Shown here in pieces: positions 8,234-15,075 of a DNA stretch of 38,990 bases (position 1 is its first letter; each line of letters starts with the position of its first letter). Both the position numbers and the translations under genes were made by a program. Source of the stretch: Burkholderiales bacterium (GTDB taxonomy: Bacteria; Pseudomonadota; Gammaproteobacteria; Burkholderiales; Burkholderiaceae_C); the NCBI GenBank assembly GCA_016191995.1, contig JACPVA010000051.1, positions 1 through 38,990 of the forward strand. Direction: 5' to 3'. The notes beneath the pieces were generated by a model, which was not told the DNA's origin, did no database searches, and worked only from the letters and a program-made list of their open reading frames with translations.

Positions 8234-9550
8234 CCTCGAGATGATCCACAGCGCCAGCGCCTCAACCACCGTGCCGAGGGTCAGCGCCGCGAGAAGAAGC
8301 TTCCACTGCTGCACCGGCACGCTGCCCATGGTCTCGCCGGTGCGCCCGTTGACGGCGATGTAGTGCAGCAGGCCGCCGCCCGACCCGGGCTGGTGGTACG
8401 CGTACAGCCACACCGGCAGGTACATCGAGACCCAGCGCGTGCCCTTCAGGTCCATGCGCTCGCGCTCCCAGCGCACGCCGCGGTCGTAGCGCCGCACCGA
8501 GGGCTGCATCTGGGCACGGGCGATCGCGAGCATCTGCTCCTGCACCCGCGGCATCAGGTGCTGCACGTCGCGGTCACGCTTCTCCGAGCTGTAGCCGACG
8601 AGGTAGGAGGCATTCCACTGCACCGCGTTCTTGGTGTCGAACGGCAGAATGGTGTTGATGACGTTGTGGGTGTTGCTGCGGGTGTCGAGGTTGCCGCGCC
8701 TGGCGCTGGATTCGAGCGTGAGGTCGTCCACCGTGAAGTCGACGTGGCGCTGCACGCGCCAGACGTCGGCGTCGTAGTAGGTCTGCTTGTTCTTGCCCTC
8801 GCCCCGCGTATAGCGGCGCGTCTCGATCTCGCCGAGGCCCGCCGCGTCGGCGCTGCCGCGCGCGTCGACCACCATGTACGGCAGGTAGACGCCCACCACG
8901 TTCTCGGGCGTGAACTCGTCCTTGAAGGCCTTCAGCGCGAACAGGCTGCGCTTGCCTACGAACTGGCGGATGCGCGCCACCGCATCGTCCTTCTTCACGT
9001 GAAACGGCAGCACTGCGTCGGGCACGGCGCCGTTGTCGATCTGCTCGTTCACGCCCAGCACATGCCGGCACCAGTGGCAGCGCGCGGTCAGCGCGGTCTC
9101 GGTATTGATCACCACCTCGGCGCCGCAGCCGCCACACTTGTAGCTGCGCAGGCTCTGCGCATCGGCGGCAATGTCGCGCGCGCCGGACGCGACCTGCGTG
9201 CCCTGCAGCTCGGCGATGCCCTCGCCCAGCCCAAAGGCTTCCTCGACCCGGGTGGCGGCCCATTCGTGGCGGCAATATAGGCAGATCAGCCGGTCGGACC
9301 CGGCCCGCTGCCGCAGCTCGGTCGAGCCGCACTTGGGGCAGCGGTTCAGGCCGTCGCGCAGTTCCTTGGACGAGGTGTCGATCGCGGCGGGGTCGGGGGC
9401 CAGCAGCTCGTCGCGGATCGGCTGGGGCAGCGTTTCCGGGTCCAGCCCGAGATCCCCCGGCGCAGGCGGCATGTCCTGCGGCGAGCCCGGCCCGGTGGGC
9501 CCGGTGGGCCCGGTGGGCCCGGTGGATTCGGGGGATGGGTGGTGCGCCAT
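8231..9550 (-). CDS. TFIIB-type zinc-ribbon protein with C-terminal membrane helix
   Basis: A 439-residue protein. After a Gly-Pro-Thr repeat (residues 11-22) and an acidic linker come two zinc ribbons: CPKC at 71-74 with CLYC at 90-93, and CGGC at 139-142 with CHWC at 158-161. The middle contains a large beta-rich segment with conserved words PYMVVDARG and YTRGEGKNKQTYYDADVWR. The C terminus is hydrophobic (LLLAALTLGTVVEALALWII), probably a tail anchor. This is the zinc-ribbon partner often found beside COG4260-type SPFH/YdjI proteins. Here that SPFH gene is directly upstream with a 15-bp gap, so the two are likely co-transcribed. No enzymatic motif was seen. The role may be binding of nucleic acid or protein at the membrane; this is an inference from the domains. 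Confidence 0.8.
   Translation of the reverse strand: MAHHPSPESTGPTGPTGPTGPGSPQDMPPAPGDLGLDPETLPQPIRDELLAPDPAAIDTSSKELRDGLNRCPKCGSTELRQRAGSDRLICLYCRHEWAATRVEEAFGLGEGIAELQGTQVASGARDIAADAQSLRSYKCGGCGAEVVINTETALTARCHWCRHVLGVNEQIDNGAVPDAVLPFHVKKDDAVARIRQFVGKRSLFALKAFKDEFTPENVVGVYLPYMVVDARGSADAAGLGEIETRRYTRGEGKNKQTYYDADVWRVQRHVDFTVDDLTLESSARRGNLDTRSNTHNVINTILPFDTKNAVQWNASYLVGYSSEKRDRDVQHLMPRVQEQMLAIARAQMQPSVRRYDRGVRWERERMDLKGTRWVSMYLPVWLYAYHQPGSGGGLLHYIAVNGRTGETMGSVPVQQWKLLLAALTLGTVVEALALWIISR
9489..9524. repeat. 9-bp tandem repeat, four units, coding for Gly-Pro-Thr
   Basis: Four perfect units of GGCCCGGTG lie in the 5' part of the zinc-ribbon gene and encode a short collagen-like GPT run. Because the unit is a multiple of three, copy-number change would alter length without shifting the frame. 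Confidence 0.9.
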
Positions 9551-9565
9551 GCGCTGCGCCGGCGC

Positions 9566-10753
9566 TTACAGGCCCAGCGCCTTGGCCTTGACCGCGTCGT
9601 AGTCGGCCTGGGTGATGAGGCCGGCGTCGAGCATCTGCTTGGCCTTGGTCAGGCGGGCGATGGGGTCGTCGGCCGCCGAGGCGGCGGGAGCCGACGACGC
9701 CTGCGGCGCGGGCGCGCCGGCTGGCGCCACCGGCTGCTGCAGGCCGGCCAGGCCACCCAGGCCGCCGGTCGCGATGCCCATGCCCACGATGCCGCCGACA
9801 CCTGCGTTCTCGCCCGCGGCCTGGATGCCCGCCGCCACCGAAGCCTGCAGGTTGGCGTTGCCACGCGCGCCGGTCAGCGCGTCGGCGCGCTGCACCGTCT
9901 TGAGAATCTCGCGCGTGTGGGCGTCGTACTCGATGGAAACGATGGCTGTCTTGACGATGACGAGACCACGGTCGGTCTTCCAGCGGTAGGCGCGCTCGAC
10001 CGCCTCGGACAGGCTGGCGGCAAAGCCGAGGGCGTCCTGCTGGATGCGGGTGATGCGGTTGCCCTTGGCCGGGTCGTTGGTGTAGAGGCTGAAGGCCGGC
10101 GCCAACGAACTCACGACCTCGTTGAACAACTGGCTGGCCGCCGCGTTGTCCAGATCGGTGAAGTCGAACACCCGGCCGGGCTGCAGGTAGCTGGCGGGAA
10201 CGAAGCTCTTGACGAAGCGGATCGGATCGACGATCTGCAGCGTGTAGCTGCCGCGGGTGATGGCGCCGACCTGCGCGTTCAGGTAGCCGTCGTCCCAGTA
10301 GATCTCGGACTGGGTCCCGAAACGGTTGTCCGGCAGCTCCTTGAGCGAGACGAAGAACGCGGCCTGCTGCGCTCCGGGCTGGCCGCCGAACTTGAAGCGC
10401 TCCCAGCTCTGCAGCACCAGAGACTCGAACAGCCCGCCGCCGCTGAAGATCGACTTGGACTGCAGGTCGTCCGAATTCCACTCGTAGGCACCGGCCTCGG
10501 CCGCGAAGGCGGTGATCGCGCCGTCCTGCATCAGCAGCAGGCCGTAGCCCTCGGGCACGACGATGCGCGAGCCGTTGCTGATGATGTTCGACGAACCGCG
10601 GGTGTTGGAGCCGCGCCCGGCGTTGGTGCCGCGCGGCACCGCCGCGAACAGCGCGGCCGTCGCCGGCAGGCCATCGGGCACGGTGTAGAAGTCCTTCCAC
10701 TGGTCGGCGAGCGACCCGCCGATCGATCCAACCGCTGCCTGGACGAGTCCCAT
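9566..10753 (-). CDS. SPFH domain protein with C-terminal SHOCT domain (YdjI/COG4260 type)
   Basis: A 395-residue protein of the SPFH/Band-7 group often described as virion core protein-like. The N terminus carries GSIGGSLADQWKDF, followed by the beta-rich SPFH region (VPEGYGLLLMQDGAITAF about 67-84, VFVS/SLKELPDNRFGTQS about 135-155). A helical region follows, with a Gly/Ala-rich stretch. The last 35 residues are a SHOCT motif, DPIARLTKAKQMLDAGLI followed by TQADYDAVKAKAL. SPFH proteins form membrane-associated oligomeric scaffolds, and SHOCT is a short oligomerisation module. A good ribosome binding word AAAGGAA precedes the ATG at 10753. It is the first gene of the minus-strand run through the zinc-ribbon and small membrane protein genes. 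Function is scaffold-like by family; the client is unknown. Confidence 0.88.
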   Translation of the reverse strand: MGLVQAAVGSIGGSLADQWKDFYTVPDGLPATAALFAAVPRGTNAGRGSNTRGSSNIISNGSRIVVPEGYGLLLMQDGAITAFAAEAGAYEWNSDDLQSKSIFSGGGLFESLVLQSWERFKFGGQPGAQQAAFFVSLKELPDNRFGTQSEIYWDDGYLNAQVGAITRGSYTLQIVDPIRFVKSFVPASYLQPGRVFDFTDLDNAAASQLFNEVVSSLAPAFSLYTNDPAKGNRITRIQQDALGFAASLSEAVERAYRWKTDRGLVIVKTAIVSIEYDAHTREILKTVQRADALTGARGNANLQASVAAGIQAAGENAGVGGIVGMGIATGGLGGLAGLQQPVAPAGAPAPQASSAPAASAADDPIARLTKAKQMLDAGLITQADYDAVKAKALGL

Positions 10754-10988
10754 GATGCGTTCCTTTGCGAGTGCCTGGCCGGGTGTGGCGCCGCCCGCCC
10801 GGGGGCAGGCCGGCGAAAAGCATATCCGACCGCGCGTCCCGGCAGACTGCCGTCGCCCGGAATCCCGGCACGACGGACAGCGCCGGCCCCCGCATCGTGG
10901 TGGAGTGCGCCCTGCGGCGGGCGTCCCGGCGGCCGGGCGATGGCTTGCACGATGGCGGGACGGGACAATGCGCGCTGTTACGTCGGCG
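10754..10988. other. Intergenic region upstream of the SPFH gene
   Basis: No conserved gene seen. It must contain the promoter for the SPFH gene, but no convincing -35/-10 pair was found by eye in this GC-rich DNA. The right end joins the boundary word of the accessory array. Confidence 0.4.
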
Positions 10989-10997
10989 GATGTCGCA
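10989..10997 (-). other. Boundary word, outer copy (TGCGACATC)
   Basis: On the minus strand this reads TGCGACATC and follows the inverted-repeat block exactly where TACGACATC follows the block of unit 2. The next bases (CGCCGACGTAA) still loosely resemble the rng ending CGTTCTGATGTAG, so this may be a degenerate or secondary attachment site. Confidence 0.5.
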
Positions 10998-11121
10998 TTG
11001 AGGGGCTCGAGTCGAAAAGCGTTGACGGGACAACGGCTTGCGATTGGGCCCTCGGCTTGTGGCGACTCGAGCGACCCGTCTGGCTACCTGGATTGCATGA
11101 GCTTTCGTGGGATGGCGACGG
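10998..11121. repeat. Inverted-repeat block, copy 1 (end of unit 1)
   Basis: About 124 bp, close to 90 percent identical by eye to 12909-13035. It contains a perfect 10-bp outer stem (GCTCGAGTCG at 11005-11014 with CGACTCGAGC at 11063-11072) enclosing an inner hairpin (AAGCGTTG at 11017-11024 with CAACGGCTT at 11031-11039, one bulge) and the palindrome GGGCCC. It starts 13 bp beyond the hepT stop codon in transcription direction, the place where an integron attC would sit. Confidence 0.8.
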
Positions 11122-11134
11122 ACGCCGCGAACTG

Positions 11135-11488
11135 TCAGCCAGGCGAGGGTGCCCGAACCGCGCGCAAAGCAGGCAACAGCGCGGGAACGTCGGTCACCAC
11201 GATGCTCCACAGCGTGTCGTTGTCGATGCCGAGATAGGCGTGGATCAGACGGTTGCGCGTGGCGATGATCATGCGCCAGGGCACCTGGGGATGCGCTTGC
11301 CGAACGTCCTCGGGGACGTGGGTCGCGGCCTCGCCGATGAGTTCGAGGTTGCGCAGGGTGGCGTCGTACACCAGCGCATTGGAAACGAACGCGTTCTGGT
11401 CCAGCCCAGCCGTGTAGGCCAGCACCTTCTCGGCGAAGGCGATCATGTCATCGACGTACAAGCGCCACTCGCGCATGCCGTCAGACAT
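11135..11488 (-). CDS. hepT: HepT-like HEPN toxin (DUF86)
   Basis: A 117-residue HEPN-domain protein of the HepT toxin family. It is all-helical and carries the active-site motif RNRLIHAY (R-x4-H-x-Y) in the segment IIATRNRLIHAYLGID. In characterised systems HepT is an RNase whose Tyr is polyadenylylated by MntA, which neutralises it. The start at 11488 gives the typical MSDGMREWRLYVDDM beginning. GAGG is six bases upstream, and the start codon overlaps the mntA stop by 8 bp (11481-11488), implying coupled translation. The longer upstream frame is a shadow of mntA. The motif is intact, so the toxin is probably active. It is the last gene of unit 1; the inverted-repeat block begins 13 bp after its stop. 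Confidence 0.92.
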   Translation of the reverse strand: MSDGMREWRLYVDDMIAFAEKVLAYTAGLDQNAFVSNALVYDATLRNLELIGEAATHVPEDVRQAHPQVPWRMIIATRNRLIHAYLGIDNDTLWSIVVTDVPALLPALRAVRAPSPG

Positions 11489-11771
11489 GTACGGCCTCAC
11501 GCTCGACATAGGGCCGCAGCTCAGGGCGCAGCGCCTTGTCGGTGACGAGGTCCACCCTCCGCCCGAGCAAGTCCTCCAGAAAGAACTGCACGCCAAAGTA
11601 GCGTGACGACGTAGCCGGCCCGTCGAACGCGACCAGGATGTCCACGTCGCTGTCGGCACGCGCTGAATCGCGGACGACCGACCCGAAGAGTGCGAGCCCG
11701 GTCACTCCATACCGGAGGCCGAGCTCTGCCTTGCTGGCGGCCAGTTGCCGCAGCACATCAGCGCGGTTCAT
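11481..11771 (-). CDS. mntA: MntA-like nucleotidyltransferase antitoxin
   Basis: A 96-residue minimal nucleotidyltransferase. The signature GSVVRDSARADSDVDILV supplies the Gly-Ser pair and the two metal-binding aspartates of the GSx10DxD motif, with the third carboxylate expected in the strand around RRVDLVTD. In the family it transfers AMP from ATP to the Tyr of the HepT RxxxxHxY motif. The ATG at 11771 is preferred because GAAGGAAG lies eight bases upstream; an alternative ATG at 11804 would add 11 residues. It overlaps hepT by 8 bp and follows higA after 39 bp, so higB-higA-mntA-hepT could be one transcript. Confidence 0.92.
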   Translation of the reverse strand: MNRADVLRQLAASKAELGLRYGVTGLALFGSVVRDSARADSDVDILVAFDGPATSSRYFGVQFFLEDLLGRRVDLVTDKALRPELRPYVEREAVHV

Positions 11772-11810
11772 GGTGGCTTCCTTCGCTCGTGTCGATGCGG
11801 ACATGGGAGT

Positions 11811-12182
11811 TCATCCGCCCGCGCCTTCTGCAATGAGCACCTCGGCCGGGATCCCGAGACTGCGGTGCAGGCGCCGGATCATGGCCAGCGTCAGCGGGCG
11901 CTTGCGGCTCAGCACCTCGTACACCCGATTCGGACGGCCGATGATCGGCTCGAGGTCCTTCACCGTCAGGCCGCTCTGCTCCATCCGGAACTTGATCGCC
12001 TCCACGGGGTCGGGCGCGCCGATCGGGAAGTGCCGGGCCTCGTAGGCCTGCACCAGCGTGGCCAGGATGTCCAGCCGGTCGCCCTTCGGCGTGCCCGGCG
12101 CCGGGTCGGACTCCATCAAGGCCGAAATGTCGGCGAGAGCTGCCTGGTAGTCGGCCTCGGTGTGGATCGGGCGGATGTTCAC
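11811..12182 (-). CDS. higA: HigA-type antitoxin (COG5499, HTH)
   Basis: A 123-residue antitoxin. The N-terminal half (NIRPIHTEADYQAALADI, then ESDPAPGTPKGDRLDILATL) is the COG5499 domain that contacts the toxin. The C-terminal half is a Cro/C1-type helix-turn-helix (MEQSGLTVKDLEPIIGRPN, then VYEVLSRKRPLTLAMIRRL). The start codon is GTG at 12182, 11 bp after the higB stop, with GAGG at a fitting distance; the longer frame to 12422 is a higB shadow. It is expected to neutralise HigB and repress the operon together with it through the palindrome at 12508-12524. Confidence 0.92.
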   Translation of the reverse strand: MNIRPIHTEADYQAALADISALMESDPAPGTPKGDRLDILATLVQAYEARHFPIGAPDPVEAIKFRMEQSGLTVKDLEPIIGRPNRVYEVLSRKRPLTLAMIRRLHRSLGIPAEVLIAEGAGG

Positions 12183-12193
12183 GGTGACCTCGC

Positions 12194-12496
12194 TCAGTTC
12201 GGTTCGATGGTGTGGGCGTCGATCGCGTCGTACTGCTGGTGCGTGCCGATGAACCTCACGTAGACGATTTGCAGGCGGTAGGCGATGGCGACGATGAGCC
12301 GGTACTCGTTGCCCTCGATGTTGAAGACCACGCGCCGGATCTTCAGGATGCTGGCGCTCCGGTACTGCGCCTTGATGTCCGACGGCTGCTTCCACGACGC
12401 CTTCGAGGCTTCCTCGAACCACGCCTTCAGGGGCTGCTCGGCATCCTGGTGCCGCAGCCAGAATGCTCTCAACGTGGCAACGGCGACAACTCGCAC
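12194..12496 (-). CDS. higB: HigB-type mRNA interferase toxin
   Basis: A 100-residue RelE-superfamily toxin. The opening words TLRAFWLRHQDAEQPLKAW and KQPSDIKAQYRSASIL match the HigB family, as does the core VFNIEGNEYRLIVAIAYR and the ending VRFIGTHQQYDAID. It is expected to cleave translated mRNA on the ribosome. Toxin precedes antitoxin, the gene order typical of higBA. The start is GTG at 12496, the usual family position. It lies only six bases from the best -10 candidate, so translation may be leaderless or the promoter call may be imperfect. All core residues expected for the fold appear present. Confidence 0.92.
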   Translation of the reverse strand: MRVVAVATLRAFWLRHQDAEQPLKAWFEEASKASWKQPSDIKAQYRSASILKIRRVVFNIEGNEYRLIVAIAYRLQIVYVRFIGTHQQYDAIDAHTIEPN

Positions 12497-12502
12497 ACGG
12501 TC

Positions 12503-12532
12503 AGTTTAGTCCCAAATTGGGACTGTCGTCAA
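12503..12532 (-). promoter_or_regulatory. higBA promoter with palindromic operator
   Basis: On the minus strand TTGACG (12527-12532) and TAAACT (12503-12508) form a sigma-70-like pair with an 18-bp spacer. The spacer holds the near-perfect palindrome AGTCCCAA-A-TTGGGACT (12508-12524, 8-bp arms around one base). Such a site placed between -35 and -10 is a classical antitoxin operator, so HigA probably represses here. The local AT-rich patch contrasts with its surroundings. Confidence 0.75.
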
Positions 12533-12789
12533 AACCGATCATGCAATACGCCATTTCGACGCCTATTTGCACCCATTCAAGGCGCCAGTCGGATCAATGC
12601 CGAGGCGACTTCGCGGGACTGTTGCGCCAAGCCTCCAAGTCGATCGCGCGATCCACCTGCCAGGCCAAGCAGGCCCCGCAAGCCGCGCGCCCGGCAACCA
12701 TCGCGGCGAGGTAGATGGCCCCCGCGGGTACGAACGCAATCATGCCGACGTCACGCCAGCCCCGACCGCGACCCCGTGCCGGATCTGAA
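12533..12789. other. Unit 1 leader region, no confident gene
   Basis: The interval lies between the rng-end copy and the higBA promoter. A minus-strand frame 12743-12594 would give a 49-residue peptide starting MIAFVPAGAIYLAAMVAG with one possible membrane helix, but it lacks a ribosome binding site and is not called. Nothing else is recognised. Confidence 0.35.
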
Positions 12790-12908
12790 GGGACTTCAAG
12801 ATCCCCAAGAAGCCCGCTGAAACCCGAAATCTCCAGCATTCATGCGGGTATGCGGGTGGCAAACGGGCCGGCGTGAGACGCGCGCCCCTACATCAGCACG
12901 ATGTCGTA
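12790..12908. repeat. Copy of the rng 3' end and flank, start of unit 1
   Basis: About 119 bp, over 90 percent identical by eye to 16071-16191. On the minus strand it starts TACGACATCGTGCTGATGTAG, preserving the codons for the rng ending Y-D-I-V-L-M-stop (12908 to 12888). It continues through the same flank, including the doubled word ATGCGGGT and GGGACTTCAAG at the far end. A 3-bp deletion is the main difference from the rng-linked copy. Confidence 0.88.
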
Positions 12909-13035
12909 TTGAGGGGCTCGAATCGAAAAGCGTTGGCGGGACAATGCCTTGCGATGGGGCCCTCGACTTGTGGCGACTCGAGCCACCCGTCTGGCTACCT
13001 GGATCGCATGGGCTTTCATGGGATGTCGCGGGCGG
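12909..13035. repeat. Inverted-repeat block, copy 2 (end of unit 2)
   Basis: Homologue of 10998-11121. The outer stem GGCTCGAATCG (12915-12925) with CGACTCGAGCC (12974-12984) has one mismatch. The inner hairpin has changed bases but still pairs (AAGCGTTG with CAATGCCTT, via a G-T wobble and a bulge). It begins 44 bp beyond the stop codon of the NYN gene and ends flush with the boundary word at 12900-12908. Confidence 0.8.
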
Positions 13036-13078
13036 CGATGCGCCGACGCTCCGGCAAGAAGTGCTGTCGTGGAGAAAG

Positions 13079-14587
13079 TCAAATTGCCGACGCTCCCCGG
13101 GTCGCCCAGTCTCGCAGCTGGGCCGACTGCCCGTCGTCCAGCGCGAGTTGCTCCCTCCGGCACAACTCGAGCACGCTGCCGACGAAGCGCTGCGCCAGGG
13201 CCTGCGGATCGTCAGCGCCTGCGCCGAAGTCATAGCCACCGAGCTGAATGCCCTTCAGGACAAAGCTCACGTCGCCTCGACTCACGGCATGTCCGCCGTC
13301 GCGGCACCGGTCTCGTACGCGCTTGCCCGTCTCGGACAGCTGGAACGGGTGCACGGCCAGGTCCTGCGCGAGGCTGGCCAACACCGCTGACAGTTCGCCT
13401 GGCGACAAGATCGGCAAGCCGGTCGCGGCATGGACCAGGTTGATGACCGGCCACAGGTCCTGATCCCGCCCCCAGTCCGCCGCCTTCGCCTGACCATCGG
13501 GGTCAGGCCCTGCCGTGGGGAAGGCCGGGTCGGTGACCACACCGCCGGCCGTCGACCAGTCGATGCGCAAGGGTGCCAGTTCAAGGGACTCCAGCAGGCG
13601 CCGGAACGTGCCCTTGCCACCCCAGTCGGCCGCGATCACCCCTTGCCTGTCGATGATGATCTGCGCAAGACGGCTACACGGCACCGGGCGCCCTGCCGTG
13701 CGCATCTCGTCCCGGATCAACTGGCTGATGGCCGCGAGGCCATTGACCGCCGGCGCACCGCCATTGGACGGGCCAGCGTTCCGCTCAGGGCCCACGTGCC
13801 GCACGGGGTCGAGCACCACGCCAGCATCCCACTTGACGACCAGCGGATCCAGCTTCAGCGAGTCGACCAGGGTCCGGAAGTTGGTGAAGCCGGCCCAGTC
13901 GGCCGCATCGAGACCCTTCACTTCTGCAGGCAGCTTGCTGGCAATCCACGGCAGCGATACCGGCTTGCCCGAAGCTGCCACTGTCCTGGCGATGAAGCTG
14001 GCGACGTCCCGGGCCACATCGCTCTTGGCGCGCACGGGCATCGAGGGCGGCGAGGCTGGCTCAGGATCTTCGAAGCCCAGGCCAGCGCGAACGAACTCGT
14101 CCTGGTCGATCAGCAAGTCCGCCGAGGCCTGGTACGCGGCCGATGGGAACCCGATGGCCAGCACGGTGGTGCGCCGGTCCCAGCGCCGAAGCTTGCGCAA
14201 TACCGGCGTGAAGTCGGCGTCGGCAGAAAAGACGATGAACTCGTCGTAGTGCACCTGATGCTGAAGCAGGTCGACGATGTCCAGCACCATATGGATGTCG
14301 GTGCTGGTCTTGCCCTCGCTGGTCATCGCCGGGCAGTCGATGATCTCGAAGCCGGCTCGATTGAACGCCGGACGGAAGCGCTGGTAGACCTGCGGGTTGA
14401 GGTAGCAGCGCCGCACCAGCAGGCGCCGCGCAGCACCCTCGGGCGCATGTGGCGGCGCGTGCAGTGACTGCGTGAGCCATTGGATCCAGTCCAGAGGCCG
14501 CAAGGCGAACCGATCGGCCGCGGCGGGATCGAGTCGCCTCAGGCCGGAGAAGACGTTGTCGAAATCGACGAACAGTGCGCTCTTCAT
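13079..14587 (-). CDS. NYN-domain ribonuclease with LOTUS/OST-HTH-like domains
   Basis: A 502-residue protein. The N-terminal NYN (PIN-like) nuclease has LFVDFDNVFSG with Asp8 and Asp10, TSTDIHMVLDIVDLL, and VFSADADFTPVLRKLRRWG-like words, giving the acidic cluster expected for a metal-dependent RNase. After a Pro-rich linker two similar winged-helix segments follow: SLPWIASKLPAEVKG then WAGFTNFRTLVDSL, and CSRLAQIIIDRQGVIAADW then GGKGTFRRLLESL. These match the OST-HTH/LOTUS pattern of RNA-binding modules. A third, weaker helical segment (ILSPGELSAVLASL) closes the protein. NYN-LOTUS proteins are thought to cleave or process bound RNA. It is the last gene of unit 2, 44 bp after the HEPN gene. 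A role in phage defence or RNA surveillance is inference from domains and company. Confidence 0.88.
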   Translation of the reverse strand: MKSALFVDFDNVFSGLRRLDPAAADRFALRPLDWIQWLTQSLHAPPHAPEGAARRLLVRRCYLNPQVYQRFRPAFNRAGFEIIDCPAMTSEGKTSTDIHMVLDIVDLLQHQVHYDEFIVFSADADFTPVLRKLRRWDRRTTVLAIGFPSAAYQASADLLIDQDEFVRAGLGFEDPEPASPPSMPVRAKSDVARDVASFIARTVAASGKPVSLPWIASKLPAEVKGLDAADWAGFTNFRTLVDSLKLDPLVVKWDAGVVLDPVRHVGPERNAGPSNGGAPAVNGLAAISQLIRDEMRTAGRPVPCSRLAQIIIDRQGVIAADWGGKGTFRRLLESLELAPLRIDWSTAGGVVTDPAFPTAGPDPDGQAKAADWGRDQDLWPVINLVHAATGLPILSPGELSAVLASLAQDLAVHPFQLSETGKRVRDRCRDGGHAVSRGDVSFVLKGIQLGGYDFGAGADDPQALAQRFVGSVLELCRREQLALDDGQSAQLRDWATRGASAI

Positions 14588-14631
14588 GTTCGGTTCAACT
14601 CCATGCGCGTTCCCTGCTGGTCACCATGGGT

Positions 14632-15075
14632 TCAGCCCGACAGCAGGTCGGGTCGATGCGCCTTCAGCCAAGCCCGCATGTGCCCCTGCAACGCCTGCGC
14701 GCTGGCCAGACACTCGGCGGCCACGGCATCGGGGATGAGATCGCCCGAGTAGTCGGACAGGTTGCGAAGCTTCCGCAGCGCGTCGAGCACGATGACCTGG
14801 GCCGGTGCGACGCCCACGCTGGTGGTGAGGGTCTGGATGGCGGTCTGGTGGTGTCCGGGCTTGCTGGTCAGCGTGCGGTAGCCGTTGGCCTGCAACGCCA
14901 CCATCGACAGCTGCATGATGGCCTTGTAGGCCGCGTCGAAACGGTTCTCCGCGCTCAAGCCGGCCAGTTGCGCATCGGCGAGGTTGCGTTGCGCGGCAGC
15001 CAGGAGCTTGCCGACAGTGGCCGCGTCCGGCTGGATCGCGTCAAGGCTGATGCCCAGCAAGTTCTTCAAGGTCAT
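14632..15075 (-). CDS. HEPN-like protein paired with a nucleotidyltransferase
   Basis: A 147-residue all-helical protein beginning MTLKNLLGISLDAI. The segments LLAAAQRNLADAQLAGLSAE, RFDAAYKAIMQLSMVALQAN and VLDALRKLRNLSDYSGD resemble HEPN proteins encoded next to MNT-type nucleotidyltransferases. The expected R-x4-6-H motif is not intact: the equivalent place reads RKLRNLSDYSG, with Asp-Tyr instead of His. It could therefore be a binding or antitoxin-like HEPN rather than an RNase, or belong to a subfamily using other residues. ATG 15075 is chosen over 15081 because GGAA lies six bases upstream. It overlaps the upstream nucleotidyltransferase gene by 35 bp, a sign of tight coupling. Confidence 0.8.
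   Translation of the reverse strand: MTLKNLLGISLDAIQPDAATVGKLLAAAQRNLADAQLAGLSAENRFDAAYKAIMQLSMVALQANGYRTLTSKPGHHQTAIQTLTTSVGVAPAQVIVLDALRKLRNLSDYSGDLIPDAVAAECLASAQALQGHMRAWLKAHRPDLLSG

Noticed and set aside
12594..12743. 49-residue membrane peptide gene in unit 1
   Set aside because: No binding site and no homologue known to me; kept only as a note in the leader-region entry.
10998..13035. Calling the inverted-repeat blocks integron attC sites
   Set aside because: No RYYYAAC or GTTRRRY core words were found at the edges and there is no intI in the window, so only the analogy in position is kept.
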